The notes beneath the pieces were generated by a model that was not told where the DNA came from, made no database searches, and saw only the letters and a list, made by a program, of their open reading frames with translations. This document shows positions 17,685 to 27,710 of a stretch of DNA of 64,000 nucleotides, piece after piece (position 1 is the first letter of the stretch; each line of letters starts with the position of its first letter). Origin of the DNA: an uncultured Arenicella sp. (GTDB taxonomy: Bacteria; Pseudomonadota; Gammaproteobacteria; Arenicellales; Arenicellaceae); contig CALJWL010000017.1 of NCBI GenBank assembly GCA_937974565.1, forward strand, positions 60,479-124,478. The letters are read 5' to 3'. The translations under genes and the position numbers were made by a program.

Positions 17685-17788
17685 TATTTTAAACTCTAAT
17701 GCACCCTACAAAGACAAAGTGGTACGCCCACCGTTTTTACCAGCGTTGAGTGCCAGCTTTACATCTAGAGGCGATGCTTTTCATCATA

Positions 17789-19282
17789 CTAAATGCCTTT
17801 TCGTAATTTCATCGCAAGTCCTAGGCAACTTATAAGCAATGAGAACCCCAAAATAATCACAACCAGCACATCTCGCCAAAATCGTCCGACAAACGGTGTT
17901 AGGAAGTTCCATTTATGTAAAAAGGAGAAGGCGTAGCTTTCGTATCGATCTTGATCCACCAAGCGGTCAACTACGGTTCCGGTAGCCGGGTCGATGAACA
18001 ACTTATCACCTACGCTGTTGTCAAAATCTACCTGCCAAACGGGCAAGCGTTTATTGCGAAAATCGTAGTGCATGCCGAATCGAGTTATGAGCTTAGACTC
18101 ACTGATCTTATCTAATGGTTCGTGCAGGTGTTTGCTGGCCAATTCCATGGCGATCTCTCGGTCACTTACATTGGCCTTAAGGCCCGTTATTGCTGAGTAA
18201 TACAATCCACCCGCTTCCGTAGGTTGGCCTTTGTACCTAGCCACACGGGCGGCATGATGAGCATGCTCCTCATTACTTGATGTGTCTGGATTGGCGGCGG
18301 CTTTGTGTGGCAAACTTAAACGATAATACAAGTTACCTTGGTGCGATATAAGTGAGGCGTGATTCAGTTCGCTTGTTGGAAACTCATTGAGCTTGACGTG
18401 ATTGCTAAGTCCTCGTAAATCAATAGGGTCACCCGTCACCATGCCACGATGCGTGTCGACTAGCCCATAGTGAAGTAAATGATAAAAACCCGATATACAG
18501 AAGCAAAGTAGAGGAAGGGCCACGATATAGGCGATGTATCTGTGGGCTTTCGAAGTGAGCGTTGAGTTTTTTCGCCCGCGCATCAATACTAGTAAACCGA
18601 TACCGGCCAGCGTTAGCAACATTACGCAAATCAGCAGTAAGGCCATGATTAAAATGCGTGCGTACTCAACGTTGTTTAACCAACTCCAAGTATGCAAGTT
18701 TCGAAAAATTGATTGCATGATTGTCTTGTAGTCGTTGCCCATGCCTGCCAAAACATTTAACTCGGTATAAATGTAAGTGCTGGTATTAGCGTCGTCTTCA
18801 AATTGAACTCGATATACCGGTAACAGGCGATTAACCCACGGATAAGCCGAATTGAATTGCGTTTTAAATTCAACACTTTTCACTTGAGCGGGCGATTGAT
18901 TGCCTAAGTAATAATTGGCGAGCCACACGGCGTGTCTGCGATCAAACTCCATCAGTTCATCACCGCTGCCAAGATCAAAATAACGCCTGGATTGTGCTTT
19001 TTTTTCAGTGACTTGCAATACATTTCCGATGTCACTTGGAATGATTTTTATGACCAAGGCCCATTCTATATTGTGACGTTTAAGTATGCTGGGAATGTGA
19101 TGCAAGCTTTCAGGCTTGATCTGTGCGGATGGCGGCCGAAATTTGGCCGCCTTGGGGCCGGTCCAAGACAGAATAGGGTGGGTTAGTGCGGAAATTATAA
19201 ATAACACTAGGCCCAGCAAACCAAACCACGCTAGCTTGCGATGCCATACAAATGAAGTCTTGCGAAGTTTGACGCTGCTCAT
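17789..19282 (-). CDS. PepSY-associated membrane protein of a metal-uptake locus
   Basis: 497 residues. Four membrane helices are visible, near residues 18-42, 205-232, 248-275 and 463-488, with two large periplasmic segments between them. The W-H-R-K-L-A start, the R-Y-F-D-L-G-S-G PepSY-like strand and the L-H-K-W-N-F motif near the last helix are typical of the PepSY-TM proteins encoded next to TonB receptors, some of which are thought to act as ferric or copper reductases in the inner membrane. Here it follows the TonB receptor by 38 bases and probably shares its operon. The metal cannot be read from sequence. Confidence 0.8.
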   Translation of the reverse strand: MSSVKLRKTSFVWHRKLAWFGLLGLVLFIISALTHPILSWTGPKAAKFRPPSAQIKPESLHHIPSILKRHNIEWALVIKIIPSDIGNVLQVTEKKAQSRRYFDLGSGDELMEFDRRHAVWLANYYLGNQSPAQVKSVEFKTQFNSAYPWVNRLLPVYRVQFEDDANTSTYIYTELNVLAGMGNDYKTIMQSIFRNLHTWSWLNNVEYARILIMALLLICVMLLTLAGIGLLVLMRGRKNSTLTSKAHRYIAYIVALPLLCFCISGFYHLLHYGLVDTHRGMVTGDPIDLRGLSNHVKLNEFPTSELNHASLISHQGNLYYRLSLPHKAAANPDTSSNEEHAHHAARVARYKGQPTEAGGLYYSAITGLKANVSDREIAMELASKHLHEPLDKISESKLITRFGMHYDFRNKRLPVWQVDFDNSVGDKLFIDPATGTVVDRLVDQDRYESYAFSFLHKWNFLTPFVGRFWRDVLVVIILGFSLLISCLGLAMKLRKGI

Positions 19283-19320
19283 TTTTAGTTACCTTGATTA
19301 GGGTGATTGTGAATGTCTGA

Positions 19321-21462
19321 TTAAAAATCCAAACTGATTCCAGCGTAGGCGGCTCGGCCTTGCCCAGGAGTGAAAACTTGGCTACGTTGGGTTGCAAGCC
19401 CTAATGTGTTGATGTTTGAGATATACACTTTATCAGTGACGTTCTCCGCAGAAGCAAATAGACGAATTGAGTCATTAATGTTCCATGAGGCGTTAAAGCC
19501 GACCAAGGTATAGCCGTCACTCTGAATTGTATTGGCAAAATCCACGTAGGGGCCATCGTCAACATAGCGAAGGTTTAAGCCAGCCTTCCAACTGTCTGAA
19601 CGAAGCGACAACTCGGTTAAATAACTAAATTGGGGCACACCTGCTAAGTCGTTGTTACCGTAAACGGGGTGATTATCGAAGGTGAAGTCATTGACTGTCA
19701 GTACATTCCTCCAAGCCAATGACAGCTTGTTTTGTTCTAGAACTGATACGATTGGCAACCAGTCAATACCCGCTTCGATTCCTTGATGGGTGGTGTCGCT
19801 CTCGGAATTCACGGTGTTGGTAACAAAACCTGACGTTAGGTCAATGAATTCATTTTCGATATTGCTTCTGTAAGCAGAGATATCCCACGACCATTGATTA
19901 GCTTGACCGCGAGTGCCTATTTCAACCGTTGTTGATTGTTGTATTTCCAATGGGGAAAATGGCAGAACTCCAGCGGACGTTAGGTCTGAAATGCCCGGCG
20001 CTTCATACGCGCGGCTGAGGTTCAGGTACACTTGTTGAGATTCGCTCGGGGCCCACAGTAAGCCTACTCTTGGTGCGATTTCGTCAAAGGTGAGTGAGCC
20101 AGAGTCGTCTTCAAGGTCGAATCGATTAAGAGGAGAGTGTTGGTTTTCACGCACTGAGCGCACGTACTGGGCTCCGGCGATAACATTCAATTTATCGTTT
20201 ATTGGCAGCGATATTTGGCCGAATATCGCTAAGTTATTTGAGTCTTGGAAGTCTTGAGAGCTTTGGTTACCACGTTCACCAAATTCGTTTCGGAAACGCT
20301 TAGCTTCGTTGTCACTCTCGTTGTAACGCACACCGACAGACCAAATCAAAGCTTCATTGGCCTCTCGTTCATTAGACGCTCTAAAGTTAAAGCCTATTTC
20401 GTCTTCCTCTTGAACGATAATGCCAGCAAAACGAGTAATAGCATGGTCAAGCTCACGATTAGCAAACCACGCGCCCACCTCCAGTGACCATGAATTGAAA
20501 CCAATCGTTGTGCGGTTGGCAAAACGCTCCACCTTGAGGTTACGATCCCAGTCGTCGTCTACGGCTGAAAATAAACCGGGCCCGCCAAGAAAGGATAACC
20601 GAGCGGGAACAAAGGTTTCACCAACGGCGGTTTCTGGGTTTTCCAAGGCATTGGTAAGTGTGGTGCTGCCTGCAAGTTCAAAGTCATCTTGCAACGAAGT
20701 GATGTAAAAGCGAGTTTCAATATTGTCGGTCAGTTGAACGCCGACATTGCCAAACCCATAAGTACTATCAACGTCACTGTGGGTTCGAAAACCGTTGCTG
20801 TCGAGCTTGGTGAACGCCGCGTAGTAGTCAAATTTATCGGTTTTCCCGCTGGAGGATAAGTTTAAACGCGTTGACCCAAAGCTGCCAGCTTCCAGTCGAA
20901 CCGCATTTTTTGTTTCTGAGTTACGCCCAGTTGGCGTAACAATGTTAATCGCCCCCCCCAGTGCATTGGTGCCAAATCGCAAGCCGTTACTGCCTTTAAA
21001 CACTTCAATATATTTAACCGACAGCGGGTCTATTTCTTGAAACTCTGTAATTCCACTGGCACGTGTTATTGGCACTCCGTCTCTGTACACATTGATCCCG
21101 CGTCGTTCAAAAGAGGAATTAAGGCCAGAGCCTCTGATTGAAATGCGGTTCTCTCGTTGAGCGGATGTGTCAGCAAAGACACCGGGCGTAAAAACTAAAG
21201 TATCGCCTAGACTTTGTGTGAAATTATCTTGGTAATCGGATACATCCACAAAACCGATTCCTCCGGGAATTTGCTCAAGAATTTCACGCGCTTGTTTGAC
21301 GCTAACTGAGGTGAGAGACCCATTTTGTTTCTCTCCAATGACAATAACTTCTTCTAATTTGGGTTGCAGTTTTTGTTGACCAAGGCCTTTTGCATCTACA
21401 GTTGGACTAAATACCGTAGGCAGTGCAAGGCATAAAGCGCCAGCAACGTTTAATTTATTCAT
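19321..21462 (-). CDS. TonB-dependent outer-membrane receptor (metal uptake)
   Basis: 713 residues from the ATG at 21462 (a GTG at 21474 is possible). A signal peptide (N-V-A-G-A-L-C-L-A-L-P-T-V) is followed by a TonB-box-like E-E-V-I-V-I-G, then a plug domain with I-S-I-R-G-S-G-L and G-T-N-A-L-G-G-A-I-N-I, and a 22-strand barrel ending in the usual aromatic residue (S-L-D-F). The DUF2946 gene upstream and PepSY gene downstream form a set I know from copper (OprC-like) and iron receptors. I saw no Fur or Zur site in front of it. Copper is the favoured guess because DUF2946 often accompanies OprC; this is inference. Confidence 0.88.
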   Translation of the reverse strand: MNKLNVAGALCLALPTVFSPTVDAKGLGQQKLQPKLEEVIVIGEKQNGSLTSVSVKQAREILEQIPGGIGFVDVSDYQDNFTQSLGDTLVFTPGVFADTSAQRENRISIRGSGLNSSFERRGINVYRDGVPITRASGITEFQEIDPLSVKYIEVFKGSNGLRFGTNALGGAINIVTPTGRNSETKNAVRLEAGSFGSTRLNLSSSGKTDKFDYYAAFTKLDSNGFRTHSDVDSTYGFGNVGVQLTDNIETRFYITSLQDDFELAGSTTLTNALENPETAVGETFVPARLSFLGGPGLFSAVDDDWDRNLKVERFANRTTIGFNSWSLEVGAWFANRELDHAITRFAGIIVQEEDEIGFNFRASNEREANEALIWSVGVRYNESDNEAKRFRNEFGERGNQSSQDFQDSNNLAIFGQISLPINDKLNVIAGAQYVRSVRENQHSPLNRFDLEDDSGSLTFDEIAPRVGLLWAPSESQQVYLNLSRAYEAPGISDLTSAGVLPFSPLEIQQSTTVEIGTRGQANQWSWDISAYRSNIENEFIDLTSGFVTNTVNSESDTTHQGIEAGIDWLPIVSVLEQNKLSLAWRNVLTVNDFTFDNHPVYGNNDLAGVPQFSYLTELSLRSDSWKAGLNLRYVDDGPYVDFANTIQSDGYTLVGFNASWNINDSIRLFASAENVTDKVYISNINTLGLATQRSQVFTPGQGRAAYAGISLDF

Positions 21463-21500
21463 TTTGATTCTCACGAATAGGCAATGCGACAGGCACAGCC

Positions 21501-21522
21501 ATCGGTTCTTTTGTGAACCGAT
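21501..21522 (-). promoter_or_regulatory. Leader hairpin before the TonB receptor gene
   Basis: ATCGGTTC and GAACCGAT form a perfect eight-base-pair stem with a six-base loop, 39 bases before the receptor start. No T run. It could be an operator or an mRNA structure; no cobalamin-box features were found around it. Confidence 0.3.
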
Positions 21523-21649
21523 TAATTAAATTTGAGGTGGACTCGAGAACTTTAAATGAGAGAATAAATCGGGTAACTGAAACAGTTTGATTGTGCCCTC
21601 AAGATTCGTAACTAAGCTCCGCGATCACCGTGGTTTAGCTTTAGATTAG

Positions 21650-22039
21650 CTATAGTGAACGTGAGAAAGGATGAGGAGGGGCCCGAAGCGGGCGTAAACG
21701 ATAATCGTCTCGGTTTTTAATGACGGTGGCGGGTGTTTTGTAAAGAGAACTAAGGAGGTATTGCGGCTGCGGATAGCCAAGCTCAGTATTGGTTGTGTCT
21801 ATTGAGTGATCGAATAGAGTGCAAAACGAACAGTGGTTGGTGTTTGATTTATCTGGGATGTCAGATAAATCGTTATCGAGAGCGAATTTGACCAGCCCTT
21901 GAGAAGTGCAAAGCATGGCAAAATTACGTTGTGCTGAGTTACTTGAAAGAGCAACCGATGACACAACATTAAGCAGCAGAATCACAATTAATGTGAATCC
22001 GATGCGGCGTTTGCGTTTAATTGTTTTCCCCAGAAGCAT
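21650..22039 (-). CDS. DUF2946-like small protein
   Basis: 129 residues. Basic start, one hydrophobic helix near 15-33 (signal or anchor), a H-C-S-F-C motif near residue 69 and a C-terminal R-A-P-P-H-P. The Cys-x-x-Cys plus R-A-P-P end is the pattern of DUF2946 proteins, which are often found next to copper-related TonB receptors. The Cys/His motif suggests metal binding in the periplasm. It is first in the order DUF2946, TonB receptor, PepSY on the minus strand, 188 bases ahead of the receptor. Confidence 0.65.
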   Translation of the reverse strand: MLLGKTIKRKRRIGFTLIVILLLNVVSSVALSSNSAQRNFAMLCTSQGLVKFALDNDLSDIPDKSNTNHCSFCTLFDHSIDTTNTELGYPQPQYLLSSLYKTPATVIKNRDDYRLRPLRAPPHPFSRSL

Positions 22040-22174
22040 TTAATAATGGTTATTTGTCCATAAACTGTCTATGGCATTCTAGTCCGATCAAGTTTGAAAC
22101 TCAAGAATTGATTAATGGCTCTTTTACAGTCTTAAGTAGATGACGCCTAGACGTAATCGTTTTGAACGCCAAAA

Positions 22175-25018
22175 TTAGCTTGTTTTGATGTCCAAAAACG
22201 GCGCAAGATATCTTCCCGTATAAGATCCGTCTACTTTGGCAACGTCTTCTGGAGTGCCTTTGGCGACGACTTGCCCACCGCCATTGCCGCCTTCAGGCCC
22301 TAAATCGATAATCCAGTCGGCTGTTTTGATCACATCCAGATTGTGTTCAATCACCACCACTGTATTGCCGTGGTCTCGCAACGCGTGTAACACATCTAAA
22401 AGTTGTCGAATATCATGAAAATGCAACCCAGTGGTGGGTTCATCAAGGATATAAAGTGTATTCCCGGTGTCTCTTTTCGAGAGTTCACGAGCCAACTTAA
22501 TACGCTGAGCCTCACCTCCAGAGAGTGTGATTGCACTTTGTCCAAGTTTGATATAGCCAAGCCCCACCGACATCAATGTGTCGAGTTTTTTATGGATGTT
22601 GGGCACGGCTCTAAAAAAATCAACGGCGTCTTCGATGGTCATATCCAATACATCGTGGATATTTTTTCCTTTGTATCGAATGTCCAGAGTTTCTCGATTG
22701 TAGCGTTGGCCTTTACACACATCACACGCAACGTATATATCGGGTAAAAAGTGCATTTCCACTTTAATTAAACCATCGCCTTGACAGGCTTCACATCGCC
22801 CACCTTTAACGTTAAAAGAGAAACGCCCAGGTTTATAACCACGCGCTCGGGCCTCTGGCGTGCCTGAAAACAGTTCGCGAATTGGCGTGAATAATTGCGT
22901 GTAAGTGGCTGGATTTGAACGAGGCGTTCGACCAATTGGGCTTTGGTTGATGTCAACGATCTTATCAACTTTATCCAAACCATCAATGCTCTTATGAGGG
23001 GCGCTTTCGATGCGACTGCGATTGATTAAACGTGCCGCAGCAGGGTAGAGCGTATTATTAATCAAGGTGGACTTACCTGAACCAGAAACGCCAGTTACGC
23101 AAGTGAGCAAGCCCGTTGGAATGTCCACCGAAATGTTCTTAAGGTTATTGCCCGTGGCCCCTTTAATGCTGATGACGTCTTTTTTCTTCGCGGTTTGTCG
23201 TTTTTCGGGCAGGGCAATGGATTCTTTCCCAGATAAGAACTTACCCGTCAGCGAGTTAGGGTTAGATTTAATTTCGTCAATGGTGCCCTGAGCGACGATA
23301 TGACCGCCATGCACACCCGCACCGGGCCCTATATCGACAATATAGTCAGCGTGATGCATGGCATCTTCGTCGTGTTCAACAACGATAACGGTGTTGCCTA
23401 AGTCTCTTAGGTGGGTCAATGTTGATATGAGTCTGTCGTTATCTCGTTGGTGCAAACCAATTGACGGTTCATCAAGAACGTACATCACTCCAACCAAACC
23501 AGAGCCTATCTGTGATGCCAAACGAATGCGTTGCGCTTCACCGCCTGACAGCGTCTCTGCGGAGCGATCCATACTCAAGTAGTTCAGCCCCACATTCACT
23601 AAAAAGCCGAGTCGGTCATGAATTTCTTTCACAATTTTCTCGGCAATTTCAGCGCGGTTGCCGGTTAAGGCTAATTGTTCAAAGAAGTCTAAGGCGCCGC
23701 CAATAGAGCGAGTTACAATTTCATTAATACTGGTTTCATCAATGAATACATTCCGCGCTTCAAGTCGCAATCGACTGCCTGAGCAGTCAGGGCAGGTCTG
23801 TGAATTAATGAACTTGGCCAGTTCCTCACGGACACTGTTTGACTCGGTTTCATGATACCGACGCTCCATATTTGGAATGATGCCCTCCCAAGAATGGTGC
23901 CGTGTAACCCCTTTACCTTTGTGTCGTAAGTAACTGAACTCTATGGTTTCTTCGCCGCTACCAAACAGCAATTTCTCACGCTGGTGTTCGCTTAATGACG
24001 TCAAAGGGTCATCGACGCTAAAACCATAATGGTCAGCCACGTTTTGCAGCATTCGAAAATAAAATAAACTGCGGCGGTCCCACCCTTTAATCGCGCCTTG
24101 CGATAAGCTGAGTGTTTCATCAAATATGATTTGCTCAGGATCAAAATACTGTTTGGTGCCAAGGCCGTCACAAGATGAACAAGCGCCAACAGGGTTGTTA
24201 AACGAAAACAGTCTGGGTTCTAACTCACTTAAGCTATAGCCGCAATGTGGACAAGCGTAACGACTGGAGAACACCAACGTTCTTTCGCTCTCACCTTCGT
24301 TGGGCATCACCAGCACCTCGGCTACCCCCTCAGCCAGTTCCAATGCGGTTTCAAATGACTCCGCCATGCGTTGTTCGTTGCCTTCCTTGATCACCAAACG
24401 GTCGATGATAATATCGATGTCGTGTTTGAAATTTTTCTTCAAAGTCGGTGGCTCCGACAAATCAATGACTTGGCCGTCAACTCGAGCGCGCACAAACCCT
24501 TGAGCGTGCATGCTTTCAAGAAGGTTTAAGAACTCGCCTTTGCGATTTTTAACCACCGGCGCCATTAACATCACTTTGGTGCCTTGAGGTAATTCCATTG
24601 TTTGGTCAACCATTTGACTGACCGTTTGTGCTTCTAGAGTGACGTGATGTTCTGGGCATCTAGGGTCGCCAACGCGCGCGAACAACAGTCTGAGGTAGTC
24701 GTATATTTCGGTAATTGTCCCCACCGTCGAGCGGGGGTTGTGTGAAGTGGCCTTCTGTTCGATTGATATGGCTGGGCTGAGCCCTTCGATCACATCCACA
24801 TCGGGCTTTTCCATCAAGCTTAAAAACTGGCGTGCGTAAGCGGATAATGATTCCACATAACGGCGCTGGCCTTCTGCGTAAATAGTGTCGAATGCTAACG
24901 AAGACTTACCTGATCCAGAAAGGCCAGTGATAACAATCAGCTTGTCTCTAGGCAATTCAAGGTCAACGCCTTTCAAATTATGGGTGCGTGCTCCGCGGAT
25001 GGTGATTTTTTCTAACAC
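22175..25018 (-). CDS. uvrA: UvrABC excinuclease subunit A
   Basis: 947 residues, standard length. It finds bulky DNA damage and loads UvrB. Two ABC modules are present: Walker [10 protein letters not shown] near 32-40 and G-V-S-G-S-G-K-S-T near 650, each with an L-S-G-G-E-A-Q-R signature. Two zinc modules are visible, CPHC...CSSC near 255-285 and CEAC...CDVC near 745-770. It is divergent from the MFS gene. I looked for a LexA box (CTG-N10-CAG) in the 254-base gap and saw none. Confidence 0.97.
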   Translation of the reverse strand: MLEKITIRGARTHNLKGVDLELPRDKLIVITGLSGSGKSSLAFDTIYAEGQRRYVESLSAYARQFLSLMEKPDVDVIEGLSPAISIEQKATSHNPRSTVGTITEIYDYLRLLFARVGDPRCPEHHVTLEAQTVSQMVDQTMELPQGTKVMLMAPVVKNRKGEFLNLLESMHAQGFVRARVDGQVIDLSEPPTLKKNFKHDIDIIIDRLVIKEGNEQRMAESFETALELAEGVAEVLVMPNEGESERTLVFSSRYACPHCGYSLSELEPRLFSFNNPVGACSSCDGLGTKQYFDPEQIIFDETLSLSQGAIKGWDRRSLFYFRMLQNVADHYGFSVDDPLTSLSEHQREKLLFGSGEETIEFSYLRHKGKGVTRHHSWEGIIPNMERRYHETESNSVREELAKFINSQTCPDCSGSRLRLEARNVFIDETSINEIVTRSIGGALDFFEQLALTGNRAEIAEKIVKEIHDRLGFLVNVGLNYLSMDRSAETLSGGEAQRIRLASQIGSGLVGVMYVLDEPSIGLHQRDNDRLISTLTHLRDLGNTVIVVEHDEDAMHHADYIVDIGPGAGVHGGHIVAQGTIDEIKSNPNSLTGKFLSGKESIALPEKRQTAKKKDVISIKGATGNNLKNISVDIPTGLLTCVTGVSGSGKSTLINNTLYPAAARLINRSRIESAPHKSIDGLDKVDKIVDINQSPIGRTPRSNPATYTQLFTPIRELFSGTPEARARGYKPGRFSFNVKGGRCEACQGDGLIKVEMHFLPDIYVACDVCKGQRYNRETLDIRYKGKNIHDVLDMTIEDAVDFFRAVPNIHKKLDTLMSVGLGYIKLGQSAITLSGGEAQRIKLARELSKRDTGNTLYILDEPTTGLHFHDIRQLLDVLHALRDHGNTVVVIEHNLDVIKTADWIIDLGPEGGNGGGQVVAKGTPEDVAKVDGSYTGRYLAPFLDIKTS

Positions 25019-25272
25019 TGTACGTCTTGGGCCTGCCGACCGAGTTTGGGTTGCACCTTGAAAATGGCGAGTTCAAAGCAGTTGATGAAATTCTTTATTG
25101 AGCCAAATAAACAACCTGCTAATATACGTTCCCAGCCGTTAAATCGGTATCGTTTTTAACTACTTTTTCATCGCCACTCCTTAAATAAAGCATTTTCATC
25201 GCATCCTTGTGTAATAAATGGTTTAGGCTACGTTGTTAGACACAAAGAAATAGAAATCAACCGGACTGTAAA

Positions 25273-26631
25273 GTGAGTTCAGATAAATTAAATCAACTGG
25301 AAAAGCGCTCAATTTTCGCTCTAGCCTCAGTGTATGGGTTGCGAATGTTTGGCTTGTTCTTAATTCTGCCTGTTCTGGCCCTTTACGCTCAAGATCTAAG
25401 CGGTGCAACGCCAGTGTTAATGGGTATTGCTTTGGGGGTTTATGGGATATCACAAGCCATATTTCAAATTCCATTTGGCATATTGTCAGATAAATTTGGG
25501 CGTAAACCGATCATTTTATTAGGTCTTTTTATATTCTTACTTGGCAGTGTGGTGGCCGCACTTTCTGAAACCATTACTGGGGTTATTATCGGGCGAGCCA
25601 TGCAAGGAGCGGGCGCTATTGCCGCGGTGGTTCTTGCGTTAACAAGCGATTTGACCCGAGAGAATCAACGCACGAAAGCCATGGCCATGATTGGAATGAC
25701 CATTGGTTTCGCGTTTATGCTTGCCCTTATTTTTGCGCCTATTTTGGCCTATTGGGTTGGTGTGCCTTGGTTGTTTGGAATCACGGCCATATTGGCGGCA
25801 ATATCGATGATTGTTATCGTAAAAGTCGTTCCTACGCCAGTACAAACTCGCAACTTGGATGTGCGACCAGTGCCAGTTCGCATGTTTCAATTGTTGAAAA
25901 ACCCGTTATTGATACGTTTAGACGCGGGAATCTTCATTTTGCATTTCGTATTAACCGCCATGTTCGTCGCCGTGCCGATAATTTTAATGAAAGAACTTAA
26001 GTTGGAAACTAACCAACATTGGTCGGTTTATGTTCCAGCTTTACTTGCGTCTATTGTTTTTATGGTGCCTTTGATTATATTAAGCGCTCGCAAGCATCTA
26101 GTAGGCCGAATTTTCTTTATCGCTGTCTGTATTTTGATTCTAGCTCAAGTGATGTTGTTGGCACGCCCAACGGGTGTCATCAGCTTGACGGTTTCTTTGT
26201 TCGTGTTTTTTTGGGGGTTTAATTTACTGGAGGCGATGCTGCCGTCGTTGGTATCCAGAGTTGCCCCAGCGGCCTGCAAAGGTTCAGCCATGGGCGTCTA
26301 TAATACGTTTCAATTTTTAGGCATTTTTTTTGGCGGGCTTTTAGGTGGTCTTTTATACGGTAGCCTGGGGGTTAATGCCGTATTCGCACTTTGTACTTTA
26401 CTGCTGTTAGGTTGGGCATTTCTACTTCATACCTCACCGCCAATGACGTTACTAGACAGCGTAGTAGTAAGAATCAACCCTGAGTCAAATATTGATTGCA
26501 AACACTTTTTAGAAAGGATAGACGGCGTAGAAGAGGCTATTATTATTGATGGCGAACACACAGCGTACCTCAAAGTCAATAAAGACAAACTCGATCAAGG
26601 CGCTTTGGATGAATTTATCGTTAGAGATTAA
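25273..26631 (+). CDS. MFS transporter with C-terminal YAM-like domain (YajR type)
   Basis: 452 residues from a GTG. Twelve membrane helices, with the MFS motif A (G-I-L-S-D-K-F-G-R-K-P) between helices 2 and 3. The last 65 residues form a soluble segment (C-K-H-F-L-E-R-I-D-G-V then I-I-I-D-G-E-H-T-A-Y-L-K-V) that fits the ferredoxin-like YAM domain of E. coli YajR (454 residues). Substrate unknown, presumably proton-driven export. Its place between uvrA and ssb is common in gammaproteobacteria. Confidence 0.85.
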   Translation: MSSDKLNQLEKRSIFALASVYGLRMFGLFLILPVLALYAQDLSGATPVLMGIALGVYGISQAIFQIPFGILSDKFGRKPIILLGLFIFLLGSVVAALSETITGVIIGRAMQGAGAIAAVVLALTSDLTRENQRTKAMAMIGMTIGFAFMLALIFAPILAYWVGVPWLFGITAILAAISMIVIVKVVPTPVQTRNLDVRPVPVRMFQLLKNPLLIRLDAGIFILHFVLTAMFVAVPIILMKELKLETNQHWSVYVPALLASIVFMVPLIILSARKHLVGRIFFIAVCILILAQVMLLARPTGVISLTVSLFVFFWGFNLLEAMLPSLVSRVAPAACKGSAMGVYNTFQFLGIFFGGLLGGLLYGSLGVNAVFALCTLLLLGWAFLLHTSPPMTLLDSVVVRINPESNIDCKHFLERIDGVEEAIIIDGEHTAYLKVNKDKLDQGALDEFIVRD

Positions 26632-26776
26632 GACTGTAGTGATAATGGTTAAGCAGTTAAGTTCTCGACCTGACCTTCGCGAGCGGCTAAAATAGGCTAG
26701 CTGAATACATAAAATATGAGGTGGCCATTTAAGGCATAACATCTCGAAATTAATAAAATACTATTTGGAGTTAATA

Positions 26777-27262
26777 ATGGCAGGTGTCAATAAAGTAATC
26801 ATCGTCGGAAATTTGGGCAACGACCCTGAAGTACGTTATTCAAATAACGGTGCGGCGATAGCGAACATCAGTGTCGCCACATCTGATTCATGGAAGGATA
26901 AAAACACAGGTGAACGTCAAGAGCGGACTGAATGGCACCGAATCGTGATGTTCAATCGTTTGGGCGAAATAGCGGGCGAATACCTAAAAAAGGGTTCAAA
27001 AGTCTACATTGAAGGCAAACTGCAAACCCGTAAATGGCAAGACCAACAGGGTCAGGATCGTTACACCACCGAAATTGTTGCAGACCAAATGCAAATGCTG
27101 GACTCTCGTGGTGGTGGCATGGGCGGCGCTCAAGGTGGCGGTGGTGGCTTCCAACAACAAGCACCTCAACAAAACCAGCAATACGGCGGTGGTCAGCAAC
27201 AACAAAAGCCGCAAAGTGCCCCGATGCCTGCTAACGATTTTGATGACGATATACCGTTTTAG
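26777..27262 (+). CDS. ssb: Single-stranded DNA-binding protein
   Basis: 161 residues from the ATG at 26777, set by TTGGAG six bases upstream. It has an N-terminal OB fold ([26 protein letters not shown]), a Gly/Gln-rich disordered linker from about 112 to 150, and the acidic tip D-D-D-I-P-F that recruits repair and replication partners. It coats ssDNA as a tetramer. A strong terminator follows. Confidence 0.96.
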   Translation: MAGVNKVIIVGNLGNDPEVRYSNNGAAIANISVATSDSWKDKNTGERQERTEWHRIVMFNRLGEIAGEYLKKGSKVYIEGKLQTRKWQDQQGQDRYTTEIVADQMQMLDSRGGGMGGAQGGGGGFQQQAPQQNQQYGGGQQQQKPQSAPMPANDFDDDIPF

Positions 27263-27298
27263 CATTACATAAAACGTTATTGTTGATAAGTAATAGAT

Positions 27299-27324
27299 AA
27301 GGGCTTGTTTTACAAGCCCTTTTT
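27299..27324 (+). terminator. Rho-independent terminator of ssb
   Basis: AAGGGCTTG pairs with CAAGCCCTT around a five-base loop, followed by T residues, 37 bases after the ssb stop. Confidence 0.9.
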
Positions 27325-27398
27325 GAATGTGTCTGGAGAAGAGTTTATTTGGCTAGATCAATAGGGCGAAAAGGTCGTTATTCGAAGTTAGGGAGTTA

Positions 27399-27560
27399 AT
27401 GTCAAACAACTCAATACTATTGCAGCTGACCTTGGAAGGCATGGAAGTACTGGTAAATCCACGCATGGTGTCATTACCCTCTAATTTTTTTGGTAATAGC
27501 ATTAAAATGTTAACCAAATATGTAAGTGGTAATACCGAAAAACGAGTTTGGGTTCATTGA
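27399..27560 (+). CDS. Possible 53-residue ORF in the ssb/ABC intergenic region
   Basis: An ATG preceded by GGGAG opens a 53-codon frame (start M-S-N-N-S-I-L-L-Q-L, end R-V-W-V-H). The Shine-Dalgarno is only three bases from the ATG. I do not recognise the peptide, and the bases after it contain short frames that look decayed, so this may be a remnant gene. The rest of the 448-base gap holds only the ssb terminator. Confidence 0.25.
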   Translation: MSNNSILLQLTLEGMEVLVNPRMVSLPSNFFGNSIKMLTKYVSGNTEKRVWVH

Positions 27561-27710
27561 TAGAGTGCGCTCGCGCAGGGCAACGACCAAGCTGGGCACA
27601 AGCACCACGTAATGCGCAGTGATTCAACAAGCTTGGCTAAATTAGTGTTCGATGGTTTGGAGCAAGGCGGCTTAAAAGAGCCTTGATTCATTCGCGCTCA
27701 ACATTTTCTG

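Noticed and set aside
21475..21649. Cobalamin riboswitch before the first TonB receptor
   Set aside because: The leader has a hairpin but none of the conserved B12-box sequence.
22030..22062. Fur-like AT-rich site at the DUF2946 start
   Set aside because: Match to the Fur hexamer repeat is poor and overlaps the coding start.
25019..25272. LexA box expected between uvrA and the MFS gene
   Set aside because: No CTG-N10-CAG match; only an imperfect CTG...CAG with wrong spacing near 25118.
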